Shown piece by piece: positions 8,059-14,481 of a stretch of DNA of 37,942 nt. Under the pieces are notes generated by a model. That model did no database searches and had not been told where the DNA came from. It worked only from the letters and a program-made list of their open reading frames with translations. Position numbers and translations under genes: made by a program. This DNA comes from a virus, in the IMG/VR virus record IMGVR_UViG_3300020213_000303, positions 1 to 37,942 of that record. The stretch is one strand, 5' to 3'. Position 1 is the first letter of the stretch; every line of letters starts with the position of its first letter.

Positions 8059-8247
8059 CTAGCCCTCTTGCTTGGTAACGAGGGCTTGGGGGCGGGCCGT
8101 AAAATTCCGCCGGTCCCGCTTTAGCTCTTGCTCCGCAATCACCTTGGTAATTGCCGCGTCCGCCGTTTCGGCTTCTACGGTCCACTTGTTCGCCCCAAGG
8201 GTAACAACGAACATTTGGGGGCCGGTACTTGGTTTGACTTTCGCCAT
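8059..8247 (-). CDS. Small basic hypothetical protein
   Basis: 62 residues starting MAKVKPSTGPQMFVVTLGANKW, with GGAGT eight bases before the ATG. It shares the opening MAKVK and a FxVTL strand with the next upstream gene (8357-8665), so the two could be diverged paralogues. The DNA coding for the RRNFTARP region contains a 26-bp stretch repeated exactly at 14402-14427. No function recognised. Confidence 0.55.
   Translation of the reverse strand: MAKVKPSTGPQMFVVTLGANKWTVEAETADAAITKVIAEQELKRDRRNFTARPQALVTKQEG
8088..8113. repeat. 26-bp exact repeat, copy 1 (inside a gene)
   Basis: This 26-bp stretch is identical to 14402-14427 in the same orientation. Here it lies within the coding sequence of the 62-residue protein at 8059-8247, coding for RRNFTARP. 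The flanking sequence differs at both copies. Confidence 0.8.
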
Positions 8248-8356
8248 AGCTTTAGACTCCGTTAATAAAGAGTAGGGATAGAAGACCTACCGCCGGGTAC
8301 GTCTTGGGAGTCCAAGCCCTAAGACGCCCCGGCCGGTAGGCAAGATCGGCCCGCCG

Positions 8357-8665
8357 CTAGAGGGCGGGGTATTGGACAATTCCGTTTTCGTCCGTGGCAA
8401 GATCGGCCGCCCGTTCCTCGTCCAGCGGTTCCGCCGTAATCGGGTGTTCGGTCCCGATGATACCGCAAAGGGTAACGAAAAAATCTTTGGCGTCCCCGGC
8501 GCTATCCGCTTGCAAGACCGCCGCCAGCGGTTTGGCCCGCCCGTCTTTCAAGGTAACGAGGAAGACCGGCCCCCCCTCGTCCGCGTCCGGCGCGCCCTCG
8601 TTTTTCGTGTCAACCGCTCCGTTGCCGCCCTTTTGCTTGTTCCGCTTTACCTTAACTTTTGCCAT
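8357..8665 (-). CDS. Small hypothetical protein with basic N-terminus
   Basis: 102 residues. A Lys-rich start (MAKVKVKRNKQKGG) is followed by an acidic linker and a compact segment beginning GGPVFLVTLKDGRAK. The ATG follows GGGAGCT with six bases between. It resembles the next gene downstream in its first residues and FLVTL strand. It is the first gene after the terminator at 8765-8789 in the direction of transcription. No family recognised. Confidence 0.55.
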   Translation of the reverse strand: MAKVKVKRNKQKGGNGAVDTKNEGAPDADEGGPVFLVTLKDGRAKPLAAVLQADSAGDAKDFFVTLCGIIGTEHPITAEPLDEERAADLATDENGIVQYPAL

Positions 8666-8764
8666 GTTCGTAGCTCCCGTGTAAAGAATGAGTTTTCCAC
8701 GTCAACCACGGACCCTAGCTACGCCCTCGTTAATTTGCCAGCCCGCCGGACAAGATCGGCGCAT

Positions 8765-8789
8765 AAAAAAACCCGCCGTAAAGCGGGTT
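8765..8789 (-). terminator. Rho-independent terminator
   Basis: On the minus strand a 7-bp stem AACCCGC/GCGGGTT with a 6-base loop is followed by a run of seven T. It lies just after the stop of the gene at 8807-9013, so it should end the short transcript that begins at or near the dyad element. Confidence 0.85.
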
Positions 8790-8806
8790 ACTAAGCGGGG
8801 TCCGAT

Positions 8807-9013
8807 CTAGCGGACGAGGATAAACGAAACCGTTTTTCCATCGTCGGCTACCACGTCCCAACCCTTGGGGGTCTTTACCAATTCGGACGGTACGCCCTTA
8901 TCGGCCGCCAGAATGGCGGAGAATTTTAGGGCCGCTTCGTAGGGCAAGCGGGTTTCGTAAGAATGGACTACGGACATTTTCGGGCTTTCTTTGTTGGGGT
9001 TGCGTTGCGACAT
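8807..9013 (-). CDS. Small hypothetical protein in its own short unit
   Basis: 68 residues if it starts at 9013. A second ATG at 8977 (MSVVHSYETRL, 56 residues) has AAAGAAAG upstream and would suit the promoter-like sequence at 9020-9047, which would place the transcript start close to 9013. The compact domain has an Ala-rich helix (PYEAALKFSAILAADKG) followed by strands (GWDVVADDGKTVSFILV). It is bounded by a dyad element upstream and a strong terminator downstream, so it may be separately expressed, as regulators often are. No DNA-binding motif is evident. Confidence 0.55.
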   Translation of the reverse strand: MSQRNPNKESPKMSVVHSYETRLPYEAALKFSAILAADKGVPSELVKTPKGWDVVADDGKTVSFILVR

Positions 9014-9019
9014 ACCAGC

Positions 9020-9047
9020 ATTTTAATAACCATCGTCCGAAATGCAA
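9020..9047 (-). promoter_or_regulatory. Possible sigma70-type promoter
   Basis: On the minus strand, TTGCAT and TAAAAT are separated by 16 bases. The -10 box matches 5 of 6 consensus positions and the -35 box 3 of 6. It lies between the left dyad element and the gene at 8807-9013. Moderate support only. Confidence 0.35.
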
Positions 9048-9062
9048 GCCCCCATTATTAAA

Positions 9063-9218
9063 ATTAGTAGAATTATTCCGGGGTTTAGGGGGGTATAGCG
9101 TGTAGCCTACTCCCTACCCCTCTATCTTACTACCTTATTACTATTAGTAATGAATAGGCAAATTTACTTTAGAATACCCCCCGCCCACTATACCCCCGGA
9201 AGCGCGGGAATAATTACC
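9063..9218. repeat. Left dyad element (AT-rich, imperfect inverted repeat)
   Basis: A gene-free AT-rich stretch bounded by inverted 29-bp arms at 9070-9098 and 9188-9216. Each arm runs from AATTATTCC to GGGGGTATAG, pointing inwards. The middle contains a 15-base palindrome (ATTACTATTAGTAAT, 9137-9151). A diverged second copy lies at 27298-27442. The right arm here matches the left arm of that copy at 27 of 29 positions in reverse complement, and the left arm here matches its right arm at 26 of 29. Together they bracket the replication block. Candidate roles are promoter-operator region, replication origin or recombination boundary; none is proven. Confidence 0.8.
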
Positions 9219-9231
9219 GCCGCCCGTGTTA

Positions 9232-9453
9232 TTACGTGTTATCGCAAACGTCCCGATAAGCGGTAATCGTCCGGTAAACGCTCCGCAAGCGAATAGCTAC
9301 GTACTGGCGAATAGGCGGGGCGTCTTCCGCATTGTAGCGCCGCTCCCCGTAATGCCAACGGCTACGGGGTCCGGCCGCTTCCGCCTCTTGGACGAGGGCT
9401 ACCAACAATTGGACCGCCAGTAGCGCCCGTAGGGAGAATCTTAGCCGTCCCAT
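9232..9453 (-). CDS. Small protein with N-terminal hydrophobic segment
   Basis: 73 residues from the ATG at 9453, which has GGGAGCT six bases upstream and overlaps the end of the preceding gene. Residues 8-25 (LRALLAVQLLVALVQEAEAA) look like a signal peptide with AEA-A cleavage, or a membrane anchor. The rest is polar and Arg/Tyr-rich, with one Cys near the C-terminus. It is the last gene before the left dyad element. No family recognised. Confidence 0.5.
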   Translation of the reverse strand: MGRLRFSLRALLAVQLLVALVQEAEAAGPRSRWHYGERRYNAEDAPPIRQYVAIRLRSVYRTITAYRDVCDNT

Positions 9454-9800
9454 CCGATTAGCTCCCGTATGTCCCGTAGGGGCGGATACTCCCCCGGCGG
9501 ACAATCTCGCCTTACCAACGCATAGCAACGGGCGCACCAAAGGTTAATACCGTCGATAGATACCGCCGCCGGTTCCCGTAGGCAATAGGTGCATTTGCCA
9601 GCTTGTCCGCGCAAGATCGGCCGGAACCGCATACCGTTGTAGAGTAGCCCCCGGCCCGCTATCTCTTTAATAATCTGGCATACGCTCCCGCAATTGCAAG
9701 ACCCGCCGCCCTCGTTCCGTACCCGGCAAATTTGGGTTATGACTAGCTGGCGTTGGGTATCGGGTACAAACGCTTTAATAACTTCGTCTTGGTTCGCCAC
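9441..9800 (-). CDS. Cys-rich zinc-binding protein
   Basis: 119 residues. The C-terminal half carries GKCTYCLREPAAVSIDG and WCARCYAL, a paired CxxC treble-clef or zinc-ribbon pattern. The first half has a further Cys cluster, SCNCGSVC. Such small zinc proteins of phages often bind nucleic acid or host enzymes. It is one of four similar proteins clustered around the primase-helicase. No closer family was recognised. Confidence 0.6.
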   Translation of the reverse strand: MANQDEVIKAFVPDTQRQLVITQICRVRNEGGGSCNCGSVCQIIKEIAGRGLLYNGMRFRPILRGQAGKCTYCLREPAAVSIDGINLWCARCYALVRRDCPPGEYPPLRDIRELIGWDG

Positions 9801-9801
9801 G

Positions 9802-10035
9802 TTACCCCCCTACGATTTTGGCGTTTGGAAATTGGTTAATAACCCGCTCTAGCTTTCGTATCGCCTCTTGCGGGTCTAGCCGCCATGCGGTAGCGAAATT
9901 GGTAGTTGTTTCCCACGCTTGCCCGTCGTAGCCGTCCAGCCAAACCCCGGCGCTACATTCGATCTTAACCCCGTTGCCCCCTCGTCCACGGGTCCGGGGG
10001 CGGGCGCTCCGCTTTCTGCTTGCTCGTCTTGCCAT
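9802..10035 (-). CDS. Small protein with very basic N-terminus
   Basis: 77 residues from the ATG at 10035, preceded by AAAGGAA. The first 23 residues (ARRASRKRSARPRTRGRGG) are strongly basic and probably contact nucleic acid. The remainder (IECSAGVWLDGYDGQAWET, then a helix EAIRKLERVINQF) is compact. An earlier start at 10062 would overlap the preceding gene and lacks a good ribosome site. Unknown function. Confidence 0.5.
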   Translation of the reverse strand: MARRASRKRSARPRTRGRGGNGVKIECSAGVWLDGYDGQAWETTTNFATAWRLDPQEAIRKLERVINQFPNAKIVGG

Positions 10036-10049
10036 GTTAAGGGTTCCTT

Positions 10050-10520
10050 TTAATAGCTCCAATCCGCGTTACCTAGCGTTTCCTCTACGCTGCTTGCGTG
10101 TTCGCCCGCCAGCGTTTCCAAATCATCGGCAACGCTTTCTAGGCTGGACTCTAGGGCGTCTAGTTGGTCTTTCCGCTCTTGCAATAATTCCAGCGTAGGG
10201 CAACCATTGGGAAACGCTTGCTCTAGGTTACTAATTTTCTCGTCTTGCTCGTCCCGCAATTCGCCTACCCGCTCCGCAATCGCCCGGACGGCTTCCGCCG
10301 CCGCTTGGCTATCCCCGTGGTCTATCGCCCCGTAATCGTCTTCTATGTCGTAGAGCGTTGCCAGATAGTCCGATTGCGTTAGTTGGGACCGCTTGGGCGG
10401 AGTCTTACTAACCCGCTTGGGGCCGTAGGCGAATTTCCACCAATAGTAGCTATCCCCTTTCTTAATGCCGCTTCCCCGAATTGCCTTACGCGCTTTCTTT
10501 ACAAACGTAGCTCTAGCCAT
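10050..10520 (-). CDS. Hypothetical coiled-coil protein
   Basis: 156 residues. The basic N-terminus contains GIKKGDSYYWWKFAYGPKR, an aromatic-rich stretch. It is followed by a long helical region (about 65-150) with heptad-like spacing, for example AIAERVGELRDEQDEKISNL. The leader is AGGTAGTCCAGACA-ATG, the same spacing used by many genes here. Proteins with this layout are common in phage early regions, but no function was recognised. Confidence 0.6.
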   Translation of the reverse strand: MARATFVKKARKAIRGSGIKKGDSYYWWKFAYGPKRVSKTPPKRSQLTQSDYLATLYDIEDDYGAIDHGDSQAAAEAVRAIAERVGELRDEQDEKISNLEQAFPNGCPTLELLQERKDQLDALESSLESVADDLETLAGEHASSVEETLGNADWSY

Positions 10521-10533
10521 TGTCTGGACTACC

Positions 10534-11001
10534 TTAGATAGACCCCGTTACTAATTCCCCGTTTAGTAAGACTTCATAAGCGGCCGGGGCGGAACCGCTT
10601 ACGCTATTAACGTAGCCTTTCAATTGGGCAACGGCTTCTAGTAGCCCGCCCTCTACCCGTAATTCCCCGCGTATCTTTTGGCGGACTCCGCCAATCGTTA
10701 CCCAACCGATGAAAATTACCCGGTGGATTTCCCCGGTAACGCGAATGGCCCGCCGGGTATCCCGTTCCAATTGCTCCGCCGCGCACGTTAAGCAAGGTTC
10801 CTCTACGATCAAATGACCATTAGGGCAACGCCAGCCAACGGCCCCGCCGGTCCCCTCTACCGCGTTGCCAGCCCGCCCCAAGACCGCCTTTACGCGGGCG
10901 TAATAGGTCTTAGCCCGGCGGGCTATTTCCTTGTAGCTGGCGTCCGGGTATTTCGCCCGGACCCGTCTTATCTTCGTTTCTAGCTGCTTGCTTATACTCA
11001 T
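10534..11001 (-). CDS. Zinc-ribbon protein with N-terminal helix-turn-helix-like segment
   Basis: 155 residues. The N-terminus (IRRVRAKYPDASYKEIARR, then a second helix) resembles a helix-turn-helix. The middle has WRCPNGHLIVEEPCLTC, a four-ligand zinc site (C, H, C, C). The C-terminal half is beta-rich (VIFIGWVTIGGVRQKIRG). The start at 11001 has GGAG nine bases upstream and lies within the end of the preceding gene. A DNA- or RNA-binding role is inferred. Confidence 0.5.
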   Translation of the reverse strand: MSISKQLETKIRRVRAKYPDASYKEIARRAKTYYARVKAVLGRAGNAVEGTGGAVGWRCPNGHLIVEEPCLTCAAEQLERDTRRAIRVTGEIHRVIFIGWVTIGGVRQKIRGELRVEGGLLEAVAQLKGYVNSVSGSAPAAYEVLLNGELVTGSI

Positions 11002-11236
11002 TTAATAACCGCTCCGTAACCTTTGCCAATTGGAAGTCCGCCGCGTGGGCTATCCGCTCGTCCGCTGGCGTATACAATCCGCCCCACCAAACCCCGTTAA
11101 TAACCCGGAAGACGAGGGAATAGCCCTCTAGTCTTGGTAGCTCGTTACTTGGGGAAGTAGTCCCCAAGTCCGCCCGTGGGGATTCCTTCCGCGTCCCGGC
11201 CGCTTGCAATCTCTTGCGCTGCTTTCGTGTAGACAT
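10910..11236 (-). CDS. Hypothetical protein overlapping both neighbours
   Basis: 108 residues if the ATG at 11236 (AAAGGCTAGGA upstream) is used. That start overlaps the RHH-like gene by 92 bases, and the end overlaps the zinc-ribbon gene by 92 bases. The best-conserved-looking part is the middle, LEGYSLVFRVINGVWWGGLY and a helix ending LLNEYKQAA, which lies mostly in non-overlapping DNA. A shorter start (for example TTG near 11167) is possible. Unknown function. Confidence 0.45.
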   Translation of the reverse strand: MSTRKQRKRLQAAGTRKESPRADLGTTSPSNELPRLEGYSLVFRVINGVWWGGLYTPADERIAHAADFQLAKVTERLLNEYKQAARNEDKTGPGEIPGRQLQGNSPPG

Positions 11237-11495
11237 TCCTAGCCTTTCCTTTGGGTTTGTTTGCTTTAATAGCTTCCAACCGCTCCGCCACTTCCCGGCG
11301 GGTAAGTACCCGCTTGGGCGTATCCTTGTCCAGCTTGGCGGGCGTGGGCCGTTCCGGGAATAGTAACCGCAAGCAAAGGGCGTTTAGGCTACGGTCTTCG
11401 TCAACCGCCCGCCGGTTTAGCTCGTCCCGGTCTTCCGGCCGCATACGTACCGTTACCATTACCAGCCGCTTTACTTCCTTGCTTTCGTCTTGCAT
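11145..11495 (-). CDS. Ribbon-helix-helix-like DNA-binding protein
   Basis: 116 residues. VMVTVRMRPEDRDELNRRA followed by EDRSLNALCLRLL fits the ribbon-helix-helix pattern seen in Arc- and HicB-type repressors: a strand, then an acidic helix, then the SLNA turn. The C-terminal half is basic, with a helix REVAERLEAIKANK. The leader is CGGAGTCCAAAGCA-ATG. Proteins of this type repress phage or toxin-antitoxin promoters. Here it lies just downstream of the primase-helicase and could regulate the early block. Target unknown. Confidence 0.5.
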   Translation of the reverse strand: MQDESKEVKRLVMVTVRMRPEDRDELNRRAVDEDRSLNALCLRLLFPERPTPAKLDKDTPKRVLTRREVAERLEAIKANKPKGKARNVYTKAAQEIASGRDAEGIPTGGLGDYFPK

Positions 11496-11512
11496 TGCTT
11501 TGGACTCCGTTA

Positions 11513-13696
11513 TTAAGACTTGAAACCGTCCCGATTACGGCGGGCGTCTACCGCTTCGTCGATATGGTCTTCCGTTACTTCCGCCGCGTCCCATAGCCGC
11601 CGTACCGATGGGGCCACGGAATAGAGATAGGAAGACCGCCCTACGCTCTTGGTACTCTTGGTAATTGTATTGCGGTTAATAGCTCCAAGTATCTGTAAGT
11701 CTACCAACCGCTTGTCCAGCGTGGCCCGTGGCATACGGGATACTTCCATTAAATCATCTATTGCCACGTTCCGCCCGCCGATCTTAATAAGGGCTTGGAT
11801 AATGTCCAAGTGGAAACCGTGCGCCGTATTGAACGCTACGCGCTCTACCAGCCGGTAGCTTTCCTCGTCTACCTTTCGCTTGCCCAAGACCACGCAATTA
11901 GCCATAGCCAATTTTACTAGCTGCTTGCCTAGTCGCGTTGGTAATTCGCTTTCGGGCCGGTAGCTTAGTTCGCGGTCGTACCCGTGGCCCGCGTACTCTA
12001 CCTTGGTTCGCAAGAGGGAAATAAGGTCTACTAACGCCCCCGTCCGCCGTAGGTAATCCATTCCTAGCGTTTCCAGCGGTATCATTTGGGGAACGTCCCG
12101 ATTTAGAAACGAGTTAGCCGCCGTTTGTAGGGCGTCGTTTTTCTCCGCCTCTTGGCAAGCGGCAAGCATGGCGGACATTACTACCGATTTGCTTTCCCGG
12201 CGGGAAAGTTTGGGTAGCTGGAATTTTAAGAAACGCTCCCCTACGGGCGTATCGTTCAATGCGTGGATAATGTTAGTAACGCCCGCCAGTATATTGCCCT
12301 TACCAATGTAGTGGCGGTCTACCCCGTTGCCAAAGTGGCGCTTTACTTCCCCGTCATACCAGCCCCGCAACGTCCCGTAGGTTTCCTCTAGCGCTAGATC
12401 ATTCCCCGTTAGTAGCTCCGTCCAATCCTTGAATATGCTACAACGTCCGATCATTTCCGGGATAAGGGACGGGTCCGGGTCCGCCTTGAAACCGCTTACC
12501 AATCCTTTCGATTGCATAGACGAGTAGAAGATAGCTTCCGGGGCGCTCCCCAACGTACAAAGTATTTCGGACTTGCCGCTACCGGGACTACCAACCACGA
12601 AACCCCACAAGGGCGCATCGTCCCATTGTGTAGCGAAGTAGACGGAGTAGCAAAATTGTAACGCCAGTACGTGGTTATCCGTCATTTCTAGGTAGCGTTG
12701 GTAATGCTTTAGCGTTTGCTTGAAAGACGGATTAGTAGCGGGCCGCTCCGCCTTAACCCGGACCCCTTCCCCCCGTGCTACTTCCGCGCTTTCCTGTCCC
12801 TTAAACGGCATACGTCTATGTCGCTCGTCCGTTAGCTTTAATAATTCCCGCGTGGTCTTGCGGGACGGCTTGGACCGCTCTACGAAATTCTCTTTAATAA
12901 AATCGGAAACGTCGTAGCCGTCCGCCAGCGTATCGGGCCAATTCAAGTAGCGTAGCTCCGTCTTGCCGTTCAACTTTTGCCAAGTTTTTTCCGCCATAGC
13001 GTCCCCGTCTTCGTCGTTATCCCCCATAACGACCACGGAACGAAAGCCCGCCCATAACTCCGCCCATTCGTCTTTAATAGTCCTAGCCCCCGGTATGCCG
13101 CAAACGAGGGCGTCCGCAACGCCAGCCCGCTTTAATAGCCAATCCCACGGCATGGCGTCCCATTCGCCCTCGTTCACGTAGAGGGTAAGCCCGGCCGCCG
13201 TTCCATCGGCTACCGCCGCCGCTACCTTATCAAGATTCCAGCAACCGGCCGGACGCCCGGCGGTCCCCATTTTCTTACCCGTGGGGTTCATAACCCGTAG
13301 GTCCGTTACCTTTCCTTCCGGGTTGTAGATCGGTACTAACCAGCGGTCTAGCGTCCCGTGGTAGCCTACGCCATGCGGGCGGAACGCTTCCGCCGGAATA
13401 CCGCCCCGGCGCTCTTGCAACGCTTCCCAATCCTCGTTAGTAGTTTGCTTGGCTATCCACTCCGCAAACTGGACGAGGAACGTAGCCGCGTTGCCGCTCC
13501 GCCCGCATAGGGACCGCTTACTATGACATACCCAACGCCCCGTAACCGCGTGGGCAACAAACCCCCGGCGCTTGCCGCAAAATGGACAAGTACCTACTAG
13601 GTCTTCCCCGGACTCTTGGTAGGGTCCGGTACGCGCATACGCCCCGTGGAAACGGTAGGGCTTTAATGCTTTCGGGAAATCGTCTTGGGCTTCCAT
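11513..13696 (-). CDS. Primase-helicase (zinc site, TOPRIM, P-loop ATPase)
   Basis: 727 residues. The N-terminus has a primase-type zinc site (C37 and C40 in TCPFCG; C57 and C64 in CHSKRSLCG). A TOPRIM domain follows, with NEGEWDAM (E176) and GDNDEDGD (225-232), which bind metal for RNA primer synthesis. From about 320 there is an ATPase domain with Walker A GSPGSGKS (369-376), resembling the helicase half of T7 gp4-type or DUF3987-type proteins. The C-terminus (IDDLMEVSRMPRATLDKRL) looks like a winged helix. It would unwind DNA and prime lagging-strand synthesis for the phage polymerase encoded just upstream. The helicase superfamily is not certain. Confidence 0.85.
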   Translation of the reverse strand: MEAQDDFPKALKPYRFHGAYARTGPYQESGEDLVGTCPFCGKRRGFVAHAVTGRWVCHSKRSLCGRSGNAATFLVQFAEWIAKQTTNEDWEALQERRGGIPAEAFRPHGVGYHGTLDRWLVPIYNPEGKVTDLRVMNPTGKKMGTAGRPAGCWNLDKVAAAVADGTAAGLTLYVNEGEWDAMPWDWLLKRAGVADALVCGIPGARTIKDEWAELWAGFRSVVVMGDNDEDGDAMAEKTWQKLNGKTELRYLNWPDTLADGYDVSDFIKENFVERSKPSRKTTRELLKLTDERHRRMPFKGQESAEVARGEGVRVKAERPATNPSFKQTLKHYQRYLEMTDNHVLALQFCYSVYFATQWDDAPLWGFVVGSPGSGKSEILCTLGSAPEAIFYSSMQSKGLVSGFKADPDPSLIPEMIGRCSIFKDWTELLTGNDLALEETYGTLRGWYDGEVKRHFGNGVDRHYIGKGNILAGVTNIIHALNDTPVGERFLKFQLPKLSRRESKSVVMSAMLAACQEAEKNDALQTAANSFLNRDVPQMIPLETLGMDYLRRTGALVDLISLLRTKVEYAGHGYDRELSYRPESELPTRLGKQLVKLAMANCVVLGKRKVDEESYRLVERVAFNTAHGFHLDIIQALIKIGGRNVAIDDLMEVSRMPRATLDKRLVDLQILGAINRNTITKSTKSVGRSSYLYSVAPSVRRLWDAAEVTEDHIDEAVDARRNRDGFKS

Positions 13697-13710
13697 TGCC
13701 GCCGCCTATC

Positions 13711-14067
13711 CTAGATGGTTTTACCAAGGTATTTTTTAATAATCTTTTGAGCGCTTACCATTTGCTTATCGGTGAATACCGGCGCTTGCTTGGTAATGGA
13801 CTCTAGGAAACCGTCTTCCCATTCGGTTAGCTTACTGGCGTACTCGTCCAAGATCGTTTGTAGGGCGTCCCGTACTTCCCTTTCGTGGTCCGGCCGGGGG
13901 TCCGTTAGTACCGCCTTTAGCTGGCGTCTACAACTATCGCAAATGGTTAGACCGATTGCGGGTAGCTCCCCGTTATTAACCGGGATAGAGATACGCCAAA
14001 TCCAACGGGGCGTATTGCATGTTACGCATACGCTCCCGGAATTGTCCCCATAATATCTACTTTGCAT
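13711..14067 (-). CDS. Small zinc-finger protein
   Basis: 118 residues. Two CxxC pairs (SVCVTCNTP and TICDSCRRQ) frame a beta-rich loop of about 30 residues, a typical zinc-ribbon spacing. The C-terminal part is helical and charged (DALQTILDEYASKLTEWED). It lies between the primase-helicase and other small zinc proteins, and overlaps its upstream neighbour by 11 bases. A replication accessory or regulatory role is inferred from context. Confidence 0.55.
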   Translation of the reverse strand: MQSRYYGDNSGSVCVTCNTPRWIWRISIPVNNGELPAIGLTICDSCRRQLKAVLTDPRPDHEREVRDALQTILDEYASKLTEWEDGFLESITKQAPVFTDKQMVSAQKIIKKYLGKTI

Positions 14068-14242
14068 CGTCCGCCCTTTCGATGAAAGCCCGCACGGGTA
14101 GCCCCTTGATACCTTTACCAGCCGCCCACGCTTCCGCGTCTTTCCGGCGGGGAAACATGGGGGACGCTACCAAGAGCGTAGGGCCGTTGTAGGTCCGCCT
14201 TGCCCGATTGGGTAACGTCCGAATTTGGTAAACCGTTTGCAT
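14057..14242 (-). CDS. Small basic protein
   Basis: 61 residues from the ATG at 14242, which has GGGAGCT seven bases upstream. The opening (QTVYQIRTLPNRARRTYNG) and the helix RRKDAEAWAAGKGIKGLP suggest a compact fold. Longer in-frame starts upstream merely run through the neighbouring gene and a hairpin region and lack ribosome sites. It overlaps the zinc-ribbon gene at 14115-14375 in another frame by 128 bases. Unknown function. Confidence 0.55.
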   Translation of the reverse strand: MQTVYQIRTLPNRARRTYNGPTLLVASPMFPRRKDAEAWAAGKGIKGLPVRAFIERADDAK

Positions 14243-14375
14243 CGTCGATAGCTCCCTTGAATTTAGTAACCAACCATCGGGGCGGGTCTTTAATAACCGT
14301 CCCGCAACGGGAGCAACGGAACGCCCGTAACTCCCCGTCATAGCCCCAAAACTCCCGGCCGCATACGCAAGACAT
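14115..14375 (-). CDS. Zinc-ribbon protein with long overlap
   Basis: 86 residues from the ATG at 14375, with AGGTGGG upstream. The N-terminus has a clear zinc ribbon: SCVCGREFWGYDGEL, then FRCSRCGTVI (CxC and CxxC). The first 44 residues use DNA not shared with another gene. The last 42 overlap the gene at 14057-14242 in a different frame and look like unconstrained sequence. The true protein may rely only on its N-terminal half. Function unknown. Confidence 0.5.
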   Translation of the reverse strand: MSCVCGREFWGYDGELRAFRCSRCGTVIKDPPRWLVTKFKGAIDDANGLPNSDVTQSGKADLQRPYALGSVPHVSPPERRGSVGGW

Positions 14376-14401
14376 AACCCACCTAAATGGGGAAAGAGAA
14401 A

Positions 14402-14427
14402 GGGGGCGGGCCGTAAAATTCCGCCGG
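14402..14427. repeat. 26-bp exact repeat, copy 2 (non-coding)
   Basis: This stretch is identical to 8088-8113. Here it lies in the 106-base gap between the zinc-ribbon gene and the 434-residue gene, just downstream (in transcription) of the hairpin at 14432-14465. It may be a remnant of a duplicated gene end. Confidence 0.8.
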
Positions 14428-14431
14428 AACC

Positions 14432-14465
14432 GGGTAGCCGGACCCCGTAATAGGCCCGGCTACCC
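14432..14465 (-). other. GC-rich hairpin without T-run
   Basis: A perfect 10-bp stem GGGTAGCCGG/CCGGCTACCC around a 14-base loop lies in the gap after the 434-residue gene. No T-run follows directly, so it is not a standard terminator. It could stabilise or process mRNA between two genes. Confidence 0.5.
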
Positions 14466-14481
14466 CCGGATTTGGCCCCGT

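Noticed and set aside
8666-8764. TTGACG followed 16 bases later by TACACG, a promoter-like pair before the gene at 8357-8665.
   Set aside because: The implied transcript start would fall inside the GGGAGCT ribosome site, so it cannot serve that gene properly.
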